From positions 186,001 to 250,000 of the forward strand of contig JAGTJM010000042.1 of the NCBI GenBank assembly GCA_020747015.1: 64,000 nucleotides of DNA, given 5' to 3'. Source of the DNA: Pyrenochaeta sp. MPI-SDFR-AT-0127. Lineage: Eukaryota > Ascomycota > Dothideomycetes > Pleosporales > Cucurbitariaceae. Below the pieces are notes generated by a model that was not told where the DNA came from, made no database searches, and worked only from the letters and a program-made list of their open reading frames with translations. Position 1 is the first letter of the stretch; each line of letters opens with the position of its first letter. Position numbers and translations under genes: made by a program. This document shows, one piece after another, positions 55,765-64,000 of this stretch.

Positions 55765-57627
55765 ATGGCCCAAGAAGGGAACGATCTATCGGAGCATGAG
55801 AAATGCATATCGCAAGAGCCCGACAACGAAACAAAGCCAAAGATTCAATGCGCCTCAACGGCAACTCCAGACCCCATAGGAACCAAGTTCTCGCCTTTTG
55901 ACCTTTCCAAAGCCCCCACTCTCTCCTGTGGCCTACCATCTGAGCTTTGGGATATTGTACAATCCGCGCCCGCAAAGTTCCCGCCCCAGTACTTCCTCGA
56001 AGTCAGCCGCGACCTACTCGAAAACCCCAATAAAACAGCTTCTTATCTTGCTCGCGCAGAGCTGTCATATCAGAGTTTTACGGACGCCACGTTTAACCCT
56101 GAAGCAAAGACTGCAGAAGAATTAGCAGGTATCGTGAAGCACCTCAGACCTGAGTGCCGGCCGCAGCTGGTCCAGGGTGGCATAGAAGGGTACGCACTGG
56201 AATGGACGGTGGTGCGAAAGCTGATACCACGAAATCCGAAATTGGACGATGCACTGATGCAAACATGCCATCTCTTCACTTCTCGACAAGAAATCGTCAT
56301 CACAAGCACGAACGAAAAGAGTGAAACAGTCAAAGCAGAGCGATACTTGGTTATCTACATACCGCATGCCTCCTCGCCCGAGGAGATACCATTCTACCAT
56401 CCCAAAGTCCGCAGTCTAGCAATGCTGTACACCTATCTTCCCGAGTACAACTCATCAACATCAACACTCCCGTCGCCCGGAACGCTGACCATTTACTACT
56501 CGCTTTTCCCTTCTCATCCACTTGACAACCGACTATCACGAACTGCGCTCAAGCTGCTGGATATCATCCACAAACATTCGCGGGGAAACCATGCTGGATA
56601 CAAAAAGCGCGTCCACCATGACCAAATCATTCCACAGAAGACTTTCCAGGATACATATGCGTACCTTAAGGGTAAGTATGCAAAAGAGCTTATCAACGGA
56701 TGGGTCGAGCAGACTCCACCGGAGAAGCATGTGTTTGAAGACCTAGGTATCGCTGCTTTCATTATGGAGTTATGGGTCGACATGTACGGTTCTGAAGTGA
56801 ATTGCAATGACCGAAGGACAGACAACTCGACGACAGATGATGATCCCAACGGCAAGGATGTGGAAGAGAAGTGGAAGCGAGCAAGGCAAAACTTCCCTGG
56901 CTTTGTAGACATAGGCTGTGGCAATGGCCTCCTCGTGTACATACTCAACGCTGAAGGATGGCAAGGATGGGGTTTCGATGCTCGCAAACGCAAAACATGG
57001 GACACTTTCCCTTCCCAATACGCCAATAAGCTCAAAGAGCTTCTCTTAGTCCCCAAGATCCTCCAAACTGACGAGGATGCTAGAGATTTCACTCTTGCCA
57101 ACGCCCCACCATCTCATTGCGGCGTCTTTGAGCCTGGGACTTTCATAATTAGCAATCATGCTGACGAACTTACACCCTGGACTCCTCTCCTCGGGTACCT
57201 CTCCGCGTCTCCGTTCATCGCAATACCATGTTGCTCTCATGATTTCGGTGGAACACGCTTTCGCGCACCTGTACATGCCAACCATCTAACATCAACCCCG
57301 AATGAAAAGGAGGTAAAAGGGAAACAACCCTCTGCGTATGCGGGCTTGTGTTCTTGGGTTTGTCACCTGACGGAGACAGTGGGGTACAAAGTTGAGAAGG
57401 AGTTTCTGAGAATTCCTAGTACGAGGAATATCGCTGTCCTAGGTAGACACAACGACACCTTCAATCAGAGGAGCACTAGGCAAGACAAAGGTCTAGAAGA
57501 GAAACTGGACTTTACAAGCAACCTCGTGGAAAAGGAGATGGGTGGATCAACGACTACTGAGCAGATGTCGAGGACGTGGATGAAGAGTGGGGGAGACTTG
57601 ATGAAACCTGGAAGAGGAGGCCATTAA
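55765..57627 (+). CDS. TRM44: tRNA(Ser) Um44 2'-O-methyltransferase
   Basis: Single exon, 620 residues. TRM44 methylates the 2'-OH of U44 in tRNA-Ser in the cytoplasm (family knowledge). N-terminal family segments include LSCGLPSELWDIVQSAPAKF, RPQLVQGGIEGYALEWTVVR and KLIPRNPKLDDAL. The SAM-binding site is FVDIGCGNGLLVYILNAEGW at about 381-400 with GWGFDARKRKTW after it. The stretch GTFIISNHADELTPWTPLLG and FIAIPCCSHDFGGTRF form the catalytic face; the CCSHDF segment is typical. QTPPEKHVFEDLGIAAFIME lies ahead of the SAM domain. The C-terminal 50 residues are low in conservation. The ATG at 55765 is the first in frame and follows a stop-containing leader. It is convergent with RPS10, 262 bp apart. 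Confidence 0.9.
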   Translation: MAQEGNDLSEHEKCISQEPDNETKPKIQCASTATPDPIGTKFSPFDLSKAPTLSCGLPSELWDIVQSAPAKFPPQYFLEVSRDLLENPNKTASYLARAELSYQSFTDATFNPEAKTAEELAGIVKHLRPECRPQLVQGGIEGYALEWTVVRKLIPRNPKLDDALMQTCHLFTSRQEIVITSTNEKSETVKAERYLVIYIPHASSPEEIPFYHPKVRSLAMLYTYLPEYNSSTSTLPSPGTLTIYYSLFPSHPLDNRLSRTALKLLDIIHKHSRGNHAGYKKRVHHDQIIPQKTFQDTYAYLKGKYAKELINGWVEQTPPEKHVFEDLGIAAFIMELWVDMYGSEVNCNDRRTDNSTTDDDPNGKDVEEKWKRARQNFPGFVDIGCGNGLLVYILNAEGWQGWGFDARKRKTWDTFPSQYANKLKELLLVPKILQTDEDARDFTLANAPPSHCGVFEPGTFIISNHADELTPWTPLLGYLSASPFIAIPCCSHDFGGTRFRAPVHANHLTSTPNEKEVKGKQPSAYAGLCSWVCHLTETVGYKVEKEFLRIPSTRNIAVLGRHNDTFNQRSTRQDKGLEEKLDFTSNLVEKEMGGSTTTEQMSRTWMKSGGDLMKPGRGGH

Positions 57628-57889
57628 CGGCGACCGTGCCTTGCACTCACTCAGAATCAAGAGTTTGACAATTCAAATCACCGAAGAACGATCACTGAAG
57701 CTTATTGGGTATCATTGAGAACATTCTCGGCTCAAGTCGCAAGACTGCAACTCAAACGAGTAATACATTCGTAGTATCATCCTTCATTTCGCCATATGCC
57801 ACCATAACCGATCCCATTTTGTGATGCAGTAAAAGTTCGACATGAAGATGAAACCGTATTTGATCGCGAACTCCTCAAAGTACAACCGC

Positions 57890-58676
57890 TTAAGAAGGAG
57901 GAGCATCACCGCGTCCACGGCCTCGGCCAAAGCCACCACGGAACTCAGGCTTGAACTCGCCAGGCGCACCACCCTCGCCCTTCTCGCCCTGATCACGTCG
58001 TCGGTAGCCGTCGCGGTCACCGCCACGGTCACCGCCACGTCCGCCACGGCCTCCACCGCGCCTCTCACGGTCGTCACCGCCGAGCATGCCTCGGGGAGGA
58101 GCAGAGCGCTGTTGCTTGATGTGCGTTTGGGGCACGATCTCAGCGGGGAGGTGGAGCCATTCGCGGAGGTAGTCGAGACCCTCGGGGGTGAGGGTATAGT
58201 AGTAGTATTGCCATGAGAAGCGGGTCTTGAGATATCCGCGGGAGGTCAAGGACTGGCCTGTTCATGCATTAGACCGGAGAGAAAGCGAAATGGCCGGGAC
58301 TACTGACAAGCCTTGATGACGAAAAGGTTCTTGGTGTCGATATCGCCATGCTTGGGCTGGTTGAAGTCTTTCTTTGCGACGAGAACGCCCTCTGTGGTGA
58401 CCGTGTGTCAGCCTATCCTTATATGCAGCAGAGCCGCGAAAATGTATAATTGTGCCATAGCCATGGCTCGAATGTAGTGAGGGATACTAACCTCGGAAGA
58501 GGTACCTGGCAGTCAATGTTAGCAAGCATTCAGAGAACTGATAGGAATCAAGTAAAGCTCAAGTCCAAGAAGGGATATTTCATGCGAAACTCCAGAACTT
58601 TCTCGCCGTAGCATTGACTGTTGTGTGGGTGGACTAACTCGTGAATCGCCTTGCGATCGGCCTTGGGAATAAGCAT
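57890..58676 (-). CDS. RPS10: 40S ribosomal protein S10
   Basis: Exons 58639-58676, 58492-58505 (14 nt), 58308-58391 and 57890-58257 give 167 residues, the family length. It is a structural component of the small ribosomal subunit near the mRNA path. Protein begins MLIPKADRKAIHEYLFREGV, then LVAKKDFNQPKHGDIDTKNL, FVIKACQSLTSRGYLKTRFS and WQYYYYTLTPEGLDYLREWL; all are conserved in eukaryotic S10. The tail is rich in Arg-Gly repeats (RRGGGRGGRGGDRGG). Exon 2 is only 14 nt and codes for YLFR plus two split codons; without it the strongly conserved HEYLFREG would be lost, which is good evidence that it is real. High intron density at the 5' end is usual for ribosomal protein genes. It is divergent from SDE2, with 306 bp between starts. 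Confidence 0.94.
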
Positions 58677-58982
58677 CTTGACTGTTGCGAGGATCTCGGT
58701 GATGCTGCGATTAGTGGTGGTGGTCGATGAAGAAGTTCGTGATGGACTGCGATTTCGATGGAGGAGTGCGCGGAATGGCGCTAGTAAGCGAGAGCTCAGA
58801 CCACTTGGTTGCCAAGTCTTTCTTCTCTCTGCCCAACAGCTCCGTCAACTCATACATTAGGACATTTTTTACACAACGCAAGTTCCTTGTTCATAAACAC
58901 ATCTGTTCACGCCTCTTCTCATAAAACTTTCTACCTTCAAAAATCCCACGATATCAATTATAGTCGCTGTTGGTCAATCACC
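58677..58982. promoter_or_regulatory. Shared promoter region of RPS10 and SDE2
   Basis: 306 bp between divergent starts of a highly expressed ribosomal gene and a splicing factor. TCTTCTCT-type pyrimidine tracts occur before the SDE2 ATG. No classical TATA box was noted. Confidence 0.6.
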
Positions 58983-59801
58983 ATGGAATCCGCCACCCAG
59001 TCGCCGGTGACAATCATCGTCAACAGCATCAAAGGGCAGAACATCGCCTTCCCAGCGGCCAAGGATGCGACCCTTACCTCACTATATGAAAACCTTTATG
59101 ACCGCGCACCTTGGATCCAGAATTCATCTTATATCCTCACAACCAACTCGCGCCGCGCAGTCAGCCATGGCGCAACGCCAATCTCATCACTTCTCTCATC
59201 GCCATCTGACACTTTCCTTACACTCCGCTTGACAGTACCACTTTGCGGTGGAAAGGGCGGGTTCGGGTCTATTCTGCGTGCTCAAGGTGGCCGCATGTCA
59301 TCGCGCAAGAAGAAGCAAGGTGACGCGAACGGATCCTCCCGAAACCTGGACGGACGGCGGCTGCGTACAGTCGCTGAAGCCAAAACACTCGCCGAGTACC
59401 TAGCGATCAAGCCTGAGATGGAGCAGCGCGAGAAGGAAGAGCGCCGCAAGAAGTGGGAAGATATTGTGGCGAGCACAGATAGAAAGCAGGATGAATTGCT
59501 GAACAGCAGAGGAACGGCTCGATTAGATGGCAAGTGGGTGGAAGATAAAGAGGAAGCAGAGAACAAGACACGGGAAGCTATCGAAAAGATGTTAATGGCA
59601 CAGAGGGAGAGCTCGGAGGAGGATGACGAGCAGGATGCCAAGCCGGCTGCCTCTGCATCAAAACCCGTCCAGCACCGAGCAATGTTCGGTTGGGACGATG
59701 AATGTGACGAATTCATGAGTGACAGCGAGGAGGATGAAGTCTCAGAGGAGGATATCAAAGAACCAGAGTTTGAGGGCAAAGGAAAGGCGAAGGCGGCTTG
59801 A
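58983..59801 (+). CDS. SDE2: Sde2-type spliceosome regulator with cleavable ubiquitin-like N-terminus
   Basis: Single exon, 272 residues. In fission yeast, Sde2 is made as a precursor; its ubiquitin-like part is cut after the GG of GGKGG, and the Lys-start fragment joins the spliceosome to promote excision of selected introns (family knowledge). Here the motif is L-C-G89-G90-K91-G92-G93 inside PLCGGKGGFGSILRAQGGRM, exactly family-like. The N-terminal 88 residues have a ubiquitin-like pattern (VTIIVNSIKGQNIAFPA). After it come SSRKKKQGDANGSSRNLDGR and RLRTVAEAKTLAEYLAIKPE, the conserved Sde2 core, then a Glu/Lys-rich helix and an acidic tail. The ATG at 58983 has ATCACCATGG context; earlier in-frame ATGs would add an unlikely leader. 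Confidence 0.9.
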   Translation: MESATQSPVTIIVNSIKGQNIAFPAAKDATLTSLYENLYDRAPWIQNSSYILTTNSRRAVSHGATPISSLLSSPSDTFLTLRLTVPLCGGKGGFGSILRAQGGRMSSRKKKQGDANGSSRNLDGRRLRTVAEAKTLAEYLAIKPEMEQREKEERRKKWEDIVASTDRKQDELLNSRGTARLDGKWVEDKEEAENKTREAIEKMLMAQRESSEEDDEQDAKPAASASKPVQHRAMFGWDDECDEFMSDSEEDEVSEEDIKEPEFEGKGKAKAA

Positions 59802-60251
59802 GTGCTGATACACGGCAGATAGTACTATTCTGGAGCCTTGAATTTTTTTAGCGGCATGGTTAGGCGTACAGGGAATAAATCTTTCATGATGTTTAGATAC
59901 CCAATTTGACAACAGTCCCATCCTTCAACAAACAAACAAATACATTCCTGAGTGACAAAGGTCTGGCAACCCTGCACAAGGCCCACGGAGCCATGCGCTA
60001 GAGGTGCAGACAATCTGAAAGAAAGAAGGAATGATTGGAGAGCATCATGCAATACCACATTCAAGCACGTATTTGGCGCGTACAAGCAATGTTCGCCGAC
60101 GGAGAACCTGCATATCAAGCGCGGGATGGTCCCCCACTACTGGTTACCCGACCCGCTCCCTGGGCACATGTCATGCCATAGTTGAAGATACCGAGCTGCC
60201 CATAGCTTTCTATTTCACGCGACTTCCCCCTTCCTTCTGCATACCTGTACA
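59802..60251. other. Intergenic, 450 bp
   Basis: 3' flank of SDE2 and promoter of the M20 hydrolase. CT-rich just before the ATG at 60252. No coding frame with motifs. Confidence 0.6.
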
Positions 60252-61827
60252 ATGGCTTCACAGGCTAGTAGGTTCATTTCTGCAATTCGCATTGCGAGCA
60301 GACGATACCCCGCGCTGAGAGCTCATAATCATTCAAGAGCTATCCCTATTGCTTGTGAGCAAGCTAGGAGCTTCTCAAATACACCAAGATGGCAGATTAG
60401 GACAAAAGAGATGAACGATGATTTGTTGAAGGATTTGAAGGTCAATCAAGGGAGGTTGATGGAAGATATCCATCACACGTGTCAGTGGGGAATTGGGGAA
60501 AGATGGGGGGAGTGTGTTAATGTCCTTCTATCATTGAAATCCAGACTTGCTAATATATTATAGCAAGCCCACAGAGACAGGCATGTCCCGTCTTGCGCTC
60601 TCAGATGCCGACAAATCTGCACGTGACTGGTTTGTTTCCACGACGGAAGCACTAGGGTGCAAAGTAACCATTGATTCAATGGGAAATACCTTCGCTGTCC
60701 GCCCCGGTCTAAGGAACGACAAACCGCCAACTTTCGTAGGAAGCCATTTAGACACGCAGCCCACTGGTGGCCGATACGATGGCATACTGGGAGTTACTGC
60801 AGGTGTCGAGATGCTAAGAGTTCTGGCAGACAACTGGACCGAAACTGAGTATCCTGTCGGTGTAGTGAATTGGACGAACGAAGAAGGTGCCCGCTTTCCC
60901 AAATCTATGGTATCCTCAGGCGTCTGGGCGGGCGCAATCCCTTTAGAGGATGCGCACAACCTGCGTGAGATCCATCCTGGAACGGCGACCATGGCTTCCG
61001 AGTTGAAGCGTATCGGGTACCTGGGAAGTACTCCAGCGAGCTATGAAGCAATACCCATGGCTGCCCATTTTGAACTGCATATAGAGCAGGGGCCTTTACT
61101 AGAGATAGCCAACAAGAAGATCGGCGTTGTGACAGGTGTGCAGGCATACAAGTGGTTTACTGTCAACGTCAAAGGACGAGACACGCATACGGGTACCACG
61201 GATTTGAAGTCCCGTGCCGATGCTCTCCTAACAGCGTCCAAAATGATCTTACACTCGCATCGTCTAGCAACTGCGAACTCTGCCTTAGCATCAACCGGCA
61301 TCTTGAACTTGAGGCCTGGATCTACAAACACCGTACCAGGCGATGTGACTTTTAGTCTGGACATCCGAGCACCTAAGGATACCACTGTTGCAACTATGAA
61401 AGAGTTGGTTCTTCGCGATTTTCCGCGCATAGCGGCAGGCGAAGACGTGGACGGCTCGAACTACGGCTGCACCTCTGGCCTTCCCTTGACCGTTGAAATC
61501 GTGGAGGACTTCAGTAGCGCAGCAACGACTTTCCACAGCGACTGCATATCAGCCGTCCGACAATCCGCTACGTCCATCGTCGGTCCCCACTCAATCATGG
61601 AGATGACATCTGGCGCAGGCCACGACTCTGTCTACGCTTCTAAACGCTGCCCCACGAGCATGATCTTCGTGCCCTGCAGGGAAGGCGTGAGTCATAATCC
61701 AAGGGAGTTTTGTAAAGAGGATGACTGCGCGTTGGGCGCGCAGGTACTGCTGCAAAGTGTTGTGAGGTTTGATCGTTTGAGGGACGAGAGGCGGGTGAGC
61801 TGGAAGCAGGAACCGTACACACTGTAG
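60252..61827 (+). CDS. PYD3: M20-family N-carbamoyl amino acid amidohydrolase (beta-ureidopropionase type)
   Basis: Exons 60252-60511 and 60564-61827 give 507 residues. It is a dimetal amidohydrolase of the hydantoinase/carbamoylase group: beta-ureidopropionase (pyrimidine breakdown to beta-alanine), N-carbamoyl-L-amino acid hydrolase, or allantoate hydrolase; sequence alone does not fix the substrate. Metal-site motifs: VGSHLDTQPTGGRYDGILG (His and bridging Asp), WTNEEGARFPKSM (Glu) and HFELHIEQGPLLE (His-x-Glu), then GRDTHTGTTDLKSRADALL of the lid domain, and MTSGAGHDSVYASKRCPTSM with the last metal His. The N-terminal 50 residues are basic with hydroxylated residues and few acids (MASQASRFISAIRIASRRYP), suggesting mitochondrial import. 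The 52-nt intron keeps ERWGDKPTETGMSRLALSD in frame, a family-typical segment. The symbol is provisional. Confidence 0.87.
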
Positions 61828-61924
61828 CTTCTCATTCGATTTGGCAATGGCTCGGTTTCGAATATCAGAGTTTCCAATTTGATGAAAAACCCTTATAGCG
61901 CGTGTCAGATCTCAGAATAAACAA

Positions 61925-63798
61925 TTAGATCAAGGTCAATGTGTCTGCTTCGTCCTCTTCCCAAAAAACGCCTTCGCCTCGCATAACACCTTTTACGAAG
62001 GTGTCCCCAAGAATCTGCCAATTACTCGTTCCCTCTACTTTTCGAAGGACACAAGGAACGCTCAGGCCGTGTAAGATAGCAATTGCATCTCCTTCTCTTA
62101 CCGCATCTCGTACAAGTGCAAATCGACCACTCTGGAGAATCACTAAATTCCTCTTCATGATGTCCGGGCCGTATGATATAATTCCGCTAGGATTAAAGTC
62201 CTCCGAGTAATCCAAGTTTGAGGGATTACCTTCTTCCACAGGCGAAAAATATGTCAAGATCATCTTGTATACATCGTCCACAGACTCGCTGCTGGAGACA
62301 AGTGGGGCGGTACCTGTAAAATCGTGACATAACATGGTGTCGATAACATCCTTGATGAATTGGATCGGCCACATTTCTCCACCTCCTGCTTGATACGGCT
62401 GGTCATGTTCTCCTCTCGTTGTGGCGTAGCGATGATGCACATGAGGCCAACTCATGCTACATAATTCTCGAATATTCAAAAAATGTACTGGGTCCATCAA
62501 AAATGCAGGTACATCCTCCGACATTTCCTTTACAACTGTTGCAACAGTGTCTACAACTTTTCCGCGTACATCTAGATGCTCTTGATCATGGGGTGGTGAT
62601 GACAAATGTACACGACCACAAGATGCTGTATACACACTCTCCTGAATCCAGACATCTCCAAGGCCAAAACTTGGAGCATTATGCCACTGCGGGAACCACC
62701 TGGGATACTCTTCGTCATTGAAAGCATGAGACGAGTAGAAGGTAAGAAGGTGCAAGCTCTTGTATTTGTCAATAATGATTCGTGCCGAATCCCTAAACAC
62801 GTTGATGGCTGGTTGGCCGTAATCTGCAAATGTGGTGGGAAATATGTCGCCCGCGCATCCGAGAAGGCCGAGAACCGTGTCTCTTGGATCTCGACACTGC
62901 TGATAAATCGCGATTTGAGGCAGCCGTCGTTCAAGATTAATGTGTCCATCTGTAATCATCTCCTCTCTGCATCCGCTCACGATTTCCATAACCAGTAAAT
63001 CAATCGATTCGATGAAAGCCAACAGACTGGGATTATCATTGGCAGTATCCATCGTTTCATGGGCTTGATTCATAAGGCTCTGCCAGGACTGGGTTCGGGG
63101 CCCAACCAAAACAATAATTTCTTTCGCAAGAACAACCTCCTGTAATACCCATAGACGACTAAACCACGGCCTCGCAAAGACAGAGCTATTTAGGATCCAT
63201 TCTAGTAATACGTGGTCGTCAATACCGGTTTCTGGCCCTGGATATGCTGGAAGGTCCTCGTTTTCGGGATTGAAGCTTGACTCTTGCCCTAGCCATAGGA
63301 GGACTCGAGCCGCATTTTTGTAAATAGCGGCCATATGCGCGACTTGGGTGTTGCGCTCCGATGTATCATCCTGATTAATGCAAATCTGGTCTACCCACAA
63401 GAAGGCCGGTCTTTGCAAGCTTTCGGACTGAAGGATGCTATGCAGGCAAGTCGCGAGATCTTCGGTTATACGATACACACGTTCAGATCCATATGGCTCT
63501 GTAAGCAGCACTCCAGTGCAAAGGCGCATATCTCCCCAACAGTAGGATAATGCGTCATACTCCGGCGCAGCGTTTACTGGCATTGTAACGAGCTCGAGAC
63601 CGCGCAGTACGTTATTAACAAATTCAGCATTCTGTATCTTTAAAAGTCGAACGCAGCCCTGTGGGATGGGATCGTGCTGTAAAATCTGAATACCTTTGCT
63701 TCCTAGCAGATGAGTCAGTTTACATCTTTTTTGTTTGACTGATCGAGGGAGAAAGACTTCTGAAATCGTTCAGCCTGCTTCGAACCGAGAGTTTCCAT
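61925..63798 (-). CDS. HET-domain (heterokaryon incompatibility) protein
   Basis: Main exon 61925-63676 carries a HET domain: YDALSYCWGD, then AFLWVDQICINQDDTSERNT and HMAAIYKNAARVLLWLGQES, and RPWFSRLWVLQEVVLAKEII. HET proteins can trigger non-self recognition death after cell fusion, but most family members are untested. The C-terminal 300 residues have no motif I know, including a GDIFPTTFADYGQPAINVF segment common after HET domains. Two 5' solutions keep frame. One starts at 63798 (METLGSKQAE), with a 47-nt intron 63677-63723. The other splices the open frame that runs off the window edge into this exon from a weak donor at about 63774, with CTGAC branch and TTCAG acceptor. The first model gives 608 residues. 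It is convergent with the M20 hydrolase, 97 bp apart. Confidence 0.82.
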
Positions 63799-64000
63799 GG
63801 AGCAAAAAACCGGCCAAACTTGCGCGGAGGTTCGGTAGCGGAAGTCTTCAGTGATCGAGCCCATGGTGGTTGTTCCACGGATGTAGGTTCTTTACTTGGC
63901 AGATCTGGATATTGGGACCATTCTTTCCATTTCCCATCCAAAGTAAGCTCGGGAAAATGAGGATAACGAGCTGGCTTAGCAGCCGCTTTGAGGGTTGCGT
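63720..64000 (-). CDS. Open frame running off the right edge (partial, uncertain)
   Basis: Minus-strand frame open from the window end to a TAA at 63720, about 92 codons, with protein-like composition: ARYPHFPELTLDGKWKEWSQ, YPDLPSKEPTSVEQPPWARS and PRKFGRFFAPWKLSVRSRL. No start codon lies inside the window. It is either the C-terminus of a separate gene that overlaps the modelled HET start, or an upstream exon of the HET gene. It shows no known motif. Confidence 0.4.
   Translation of the reverse strand, partial: ATLKAAAKPARYPHFPELTLDGKWKEWSQYPDLPSKEPTSVEQPPWARSLKTSATEPPRKFGRFFAPWKLSVRSRLNDFRSLSPSISQTKKM

Noticed and set aside
56514..57101. 195-codon minus-strand frame
   Set aside because: Antisense to the conserved TRM44 methyltransferase domain.
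1..64000. tRNA genes, transposons, CRISPR arrays, RIP-mutated repeats
   Set aside because: By eye I found no B-box-like tRNA core with a matching fold, no transposase or reverse transcriptase motifs, no long terminal repeats and no strongly AT-biased RIP block. tRNAscan-SE and RepeatMasker runs would be decisive.

Overview
This is nuclear DNA of a filamentous ascomycete (Pezizomycotina; I lean towards Dothideomycetes, not proven). The basis is: short GT-AG introns of about 50-150 nt with CTRAC branch points just before the acceptor, a HET-domain gene, a fungal PLS1-type tetraspanin, a Zn2Cys6 regulator with a long pyrimidine-rich leader, an McmA-type MADS-box gene, and mitochondrial methylcitrate-cycle enzymes. 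I see no bacterial or viral sequence, no recognisable transposon, no rRNA and no tRNA. I joined exons by eye; every model below was required to keep frame across all junctions.

Layout. 1-3915: the divergent methylcitrate-cycle pair, 2-methylcitrate synthase (minus, cut by the left edge) and 2-methylisocitrate lyase (plus). 4083-5124: a class I methyltransferase with a histidine-rich loop. 5708-10312: TYW3 (wybutosine synthesis) divergent from a DUF2461 gene that carries three unusually long introns. 10.3-20.4 kb: about 9 kb of non-coding DNA flanking a small Zn2Cys6 gene (15417-16756). 20374-26792: a minus-strand run of a large Ser-rich protein of unknown function, a short-chain dehydrogenase and an APC-family permease. 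29230-32913: MCM1/McmA and a PLS1-type tetraspanin, divergent. 34336-36676: a nuclear-looking unknown with a PIP-box-like N-terminus. 38167-50146: a Dnf-type P4-ATPase flippase, then the Sen1 helicase. 51600-53846: an unknown disordered protein. 54490-61827: GNA1, TRM44, RPS10, SDE2 and a beta-ureidopropionase-like M20 hydrolase. 61925-63798: a HET-domain protein, with a further open frame running off the right edge.

How they fit together. Only the first pair is an obvious functional unit: condensation of propionyl-CoA with oxaloacetate, then cleavage of methylisocitrate, both in the mitochondrion. Several genes belong to translation or RNA processing (TYW3, TRM44, RPS10, SDE2, SEN1). The rest is housekeeping with a few accessory genes. 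I found no convincing new multi-gene system. The most notable points are the paired methylcitrate genes, three micro-exons (14-19 nt), the expanded introns of the DUF2461 gene, the gene-poor stretch around the Zn2Cys6 gene with a promoter-like orphan segment, the histidine-rich methyltransferase, and a cluster of SUMO-consensus motifs in the Sen1 tail.
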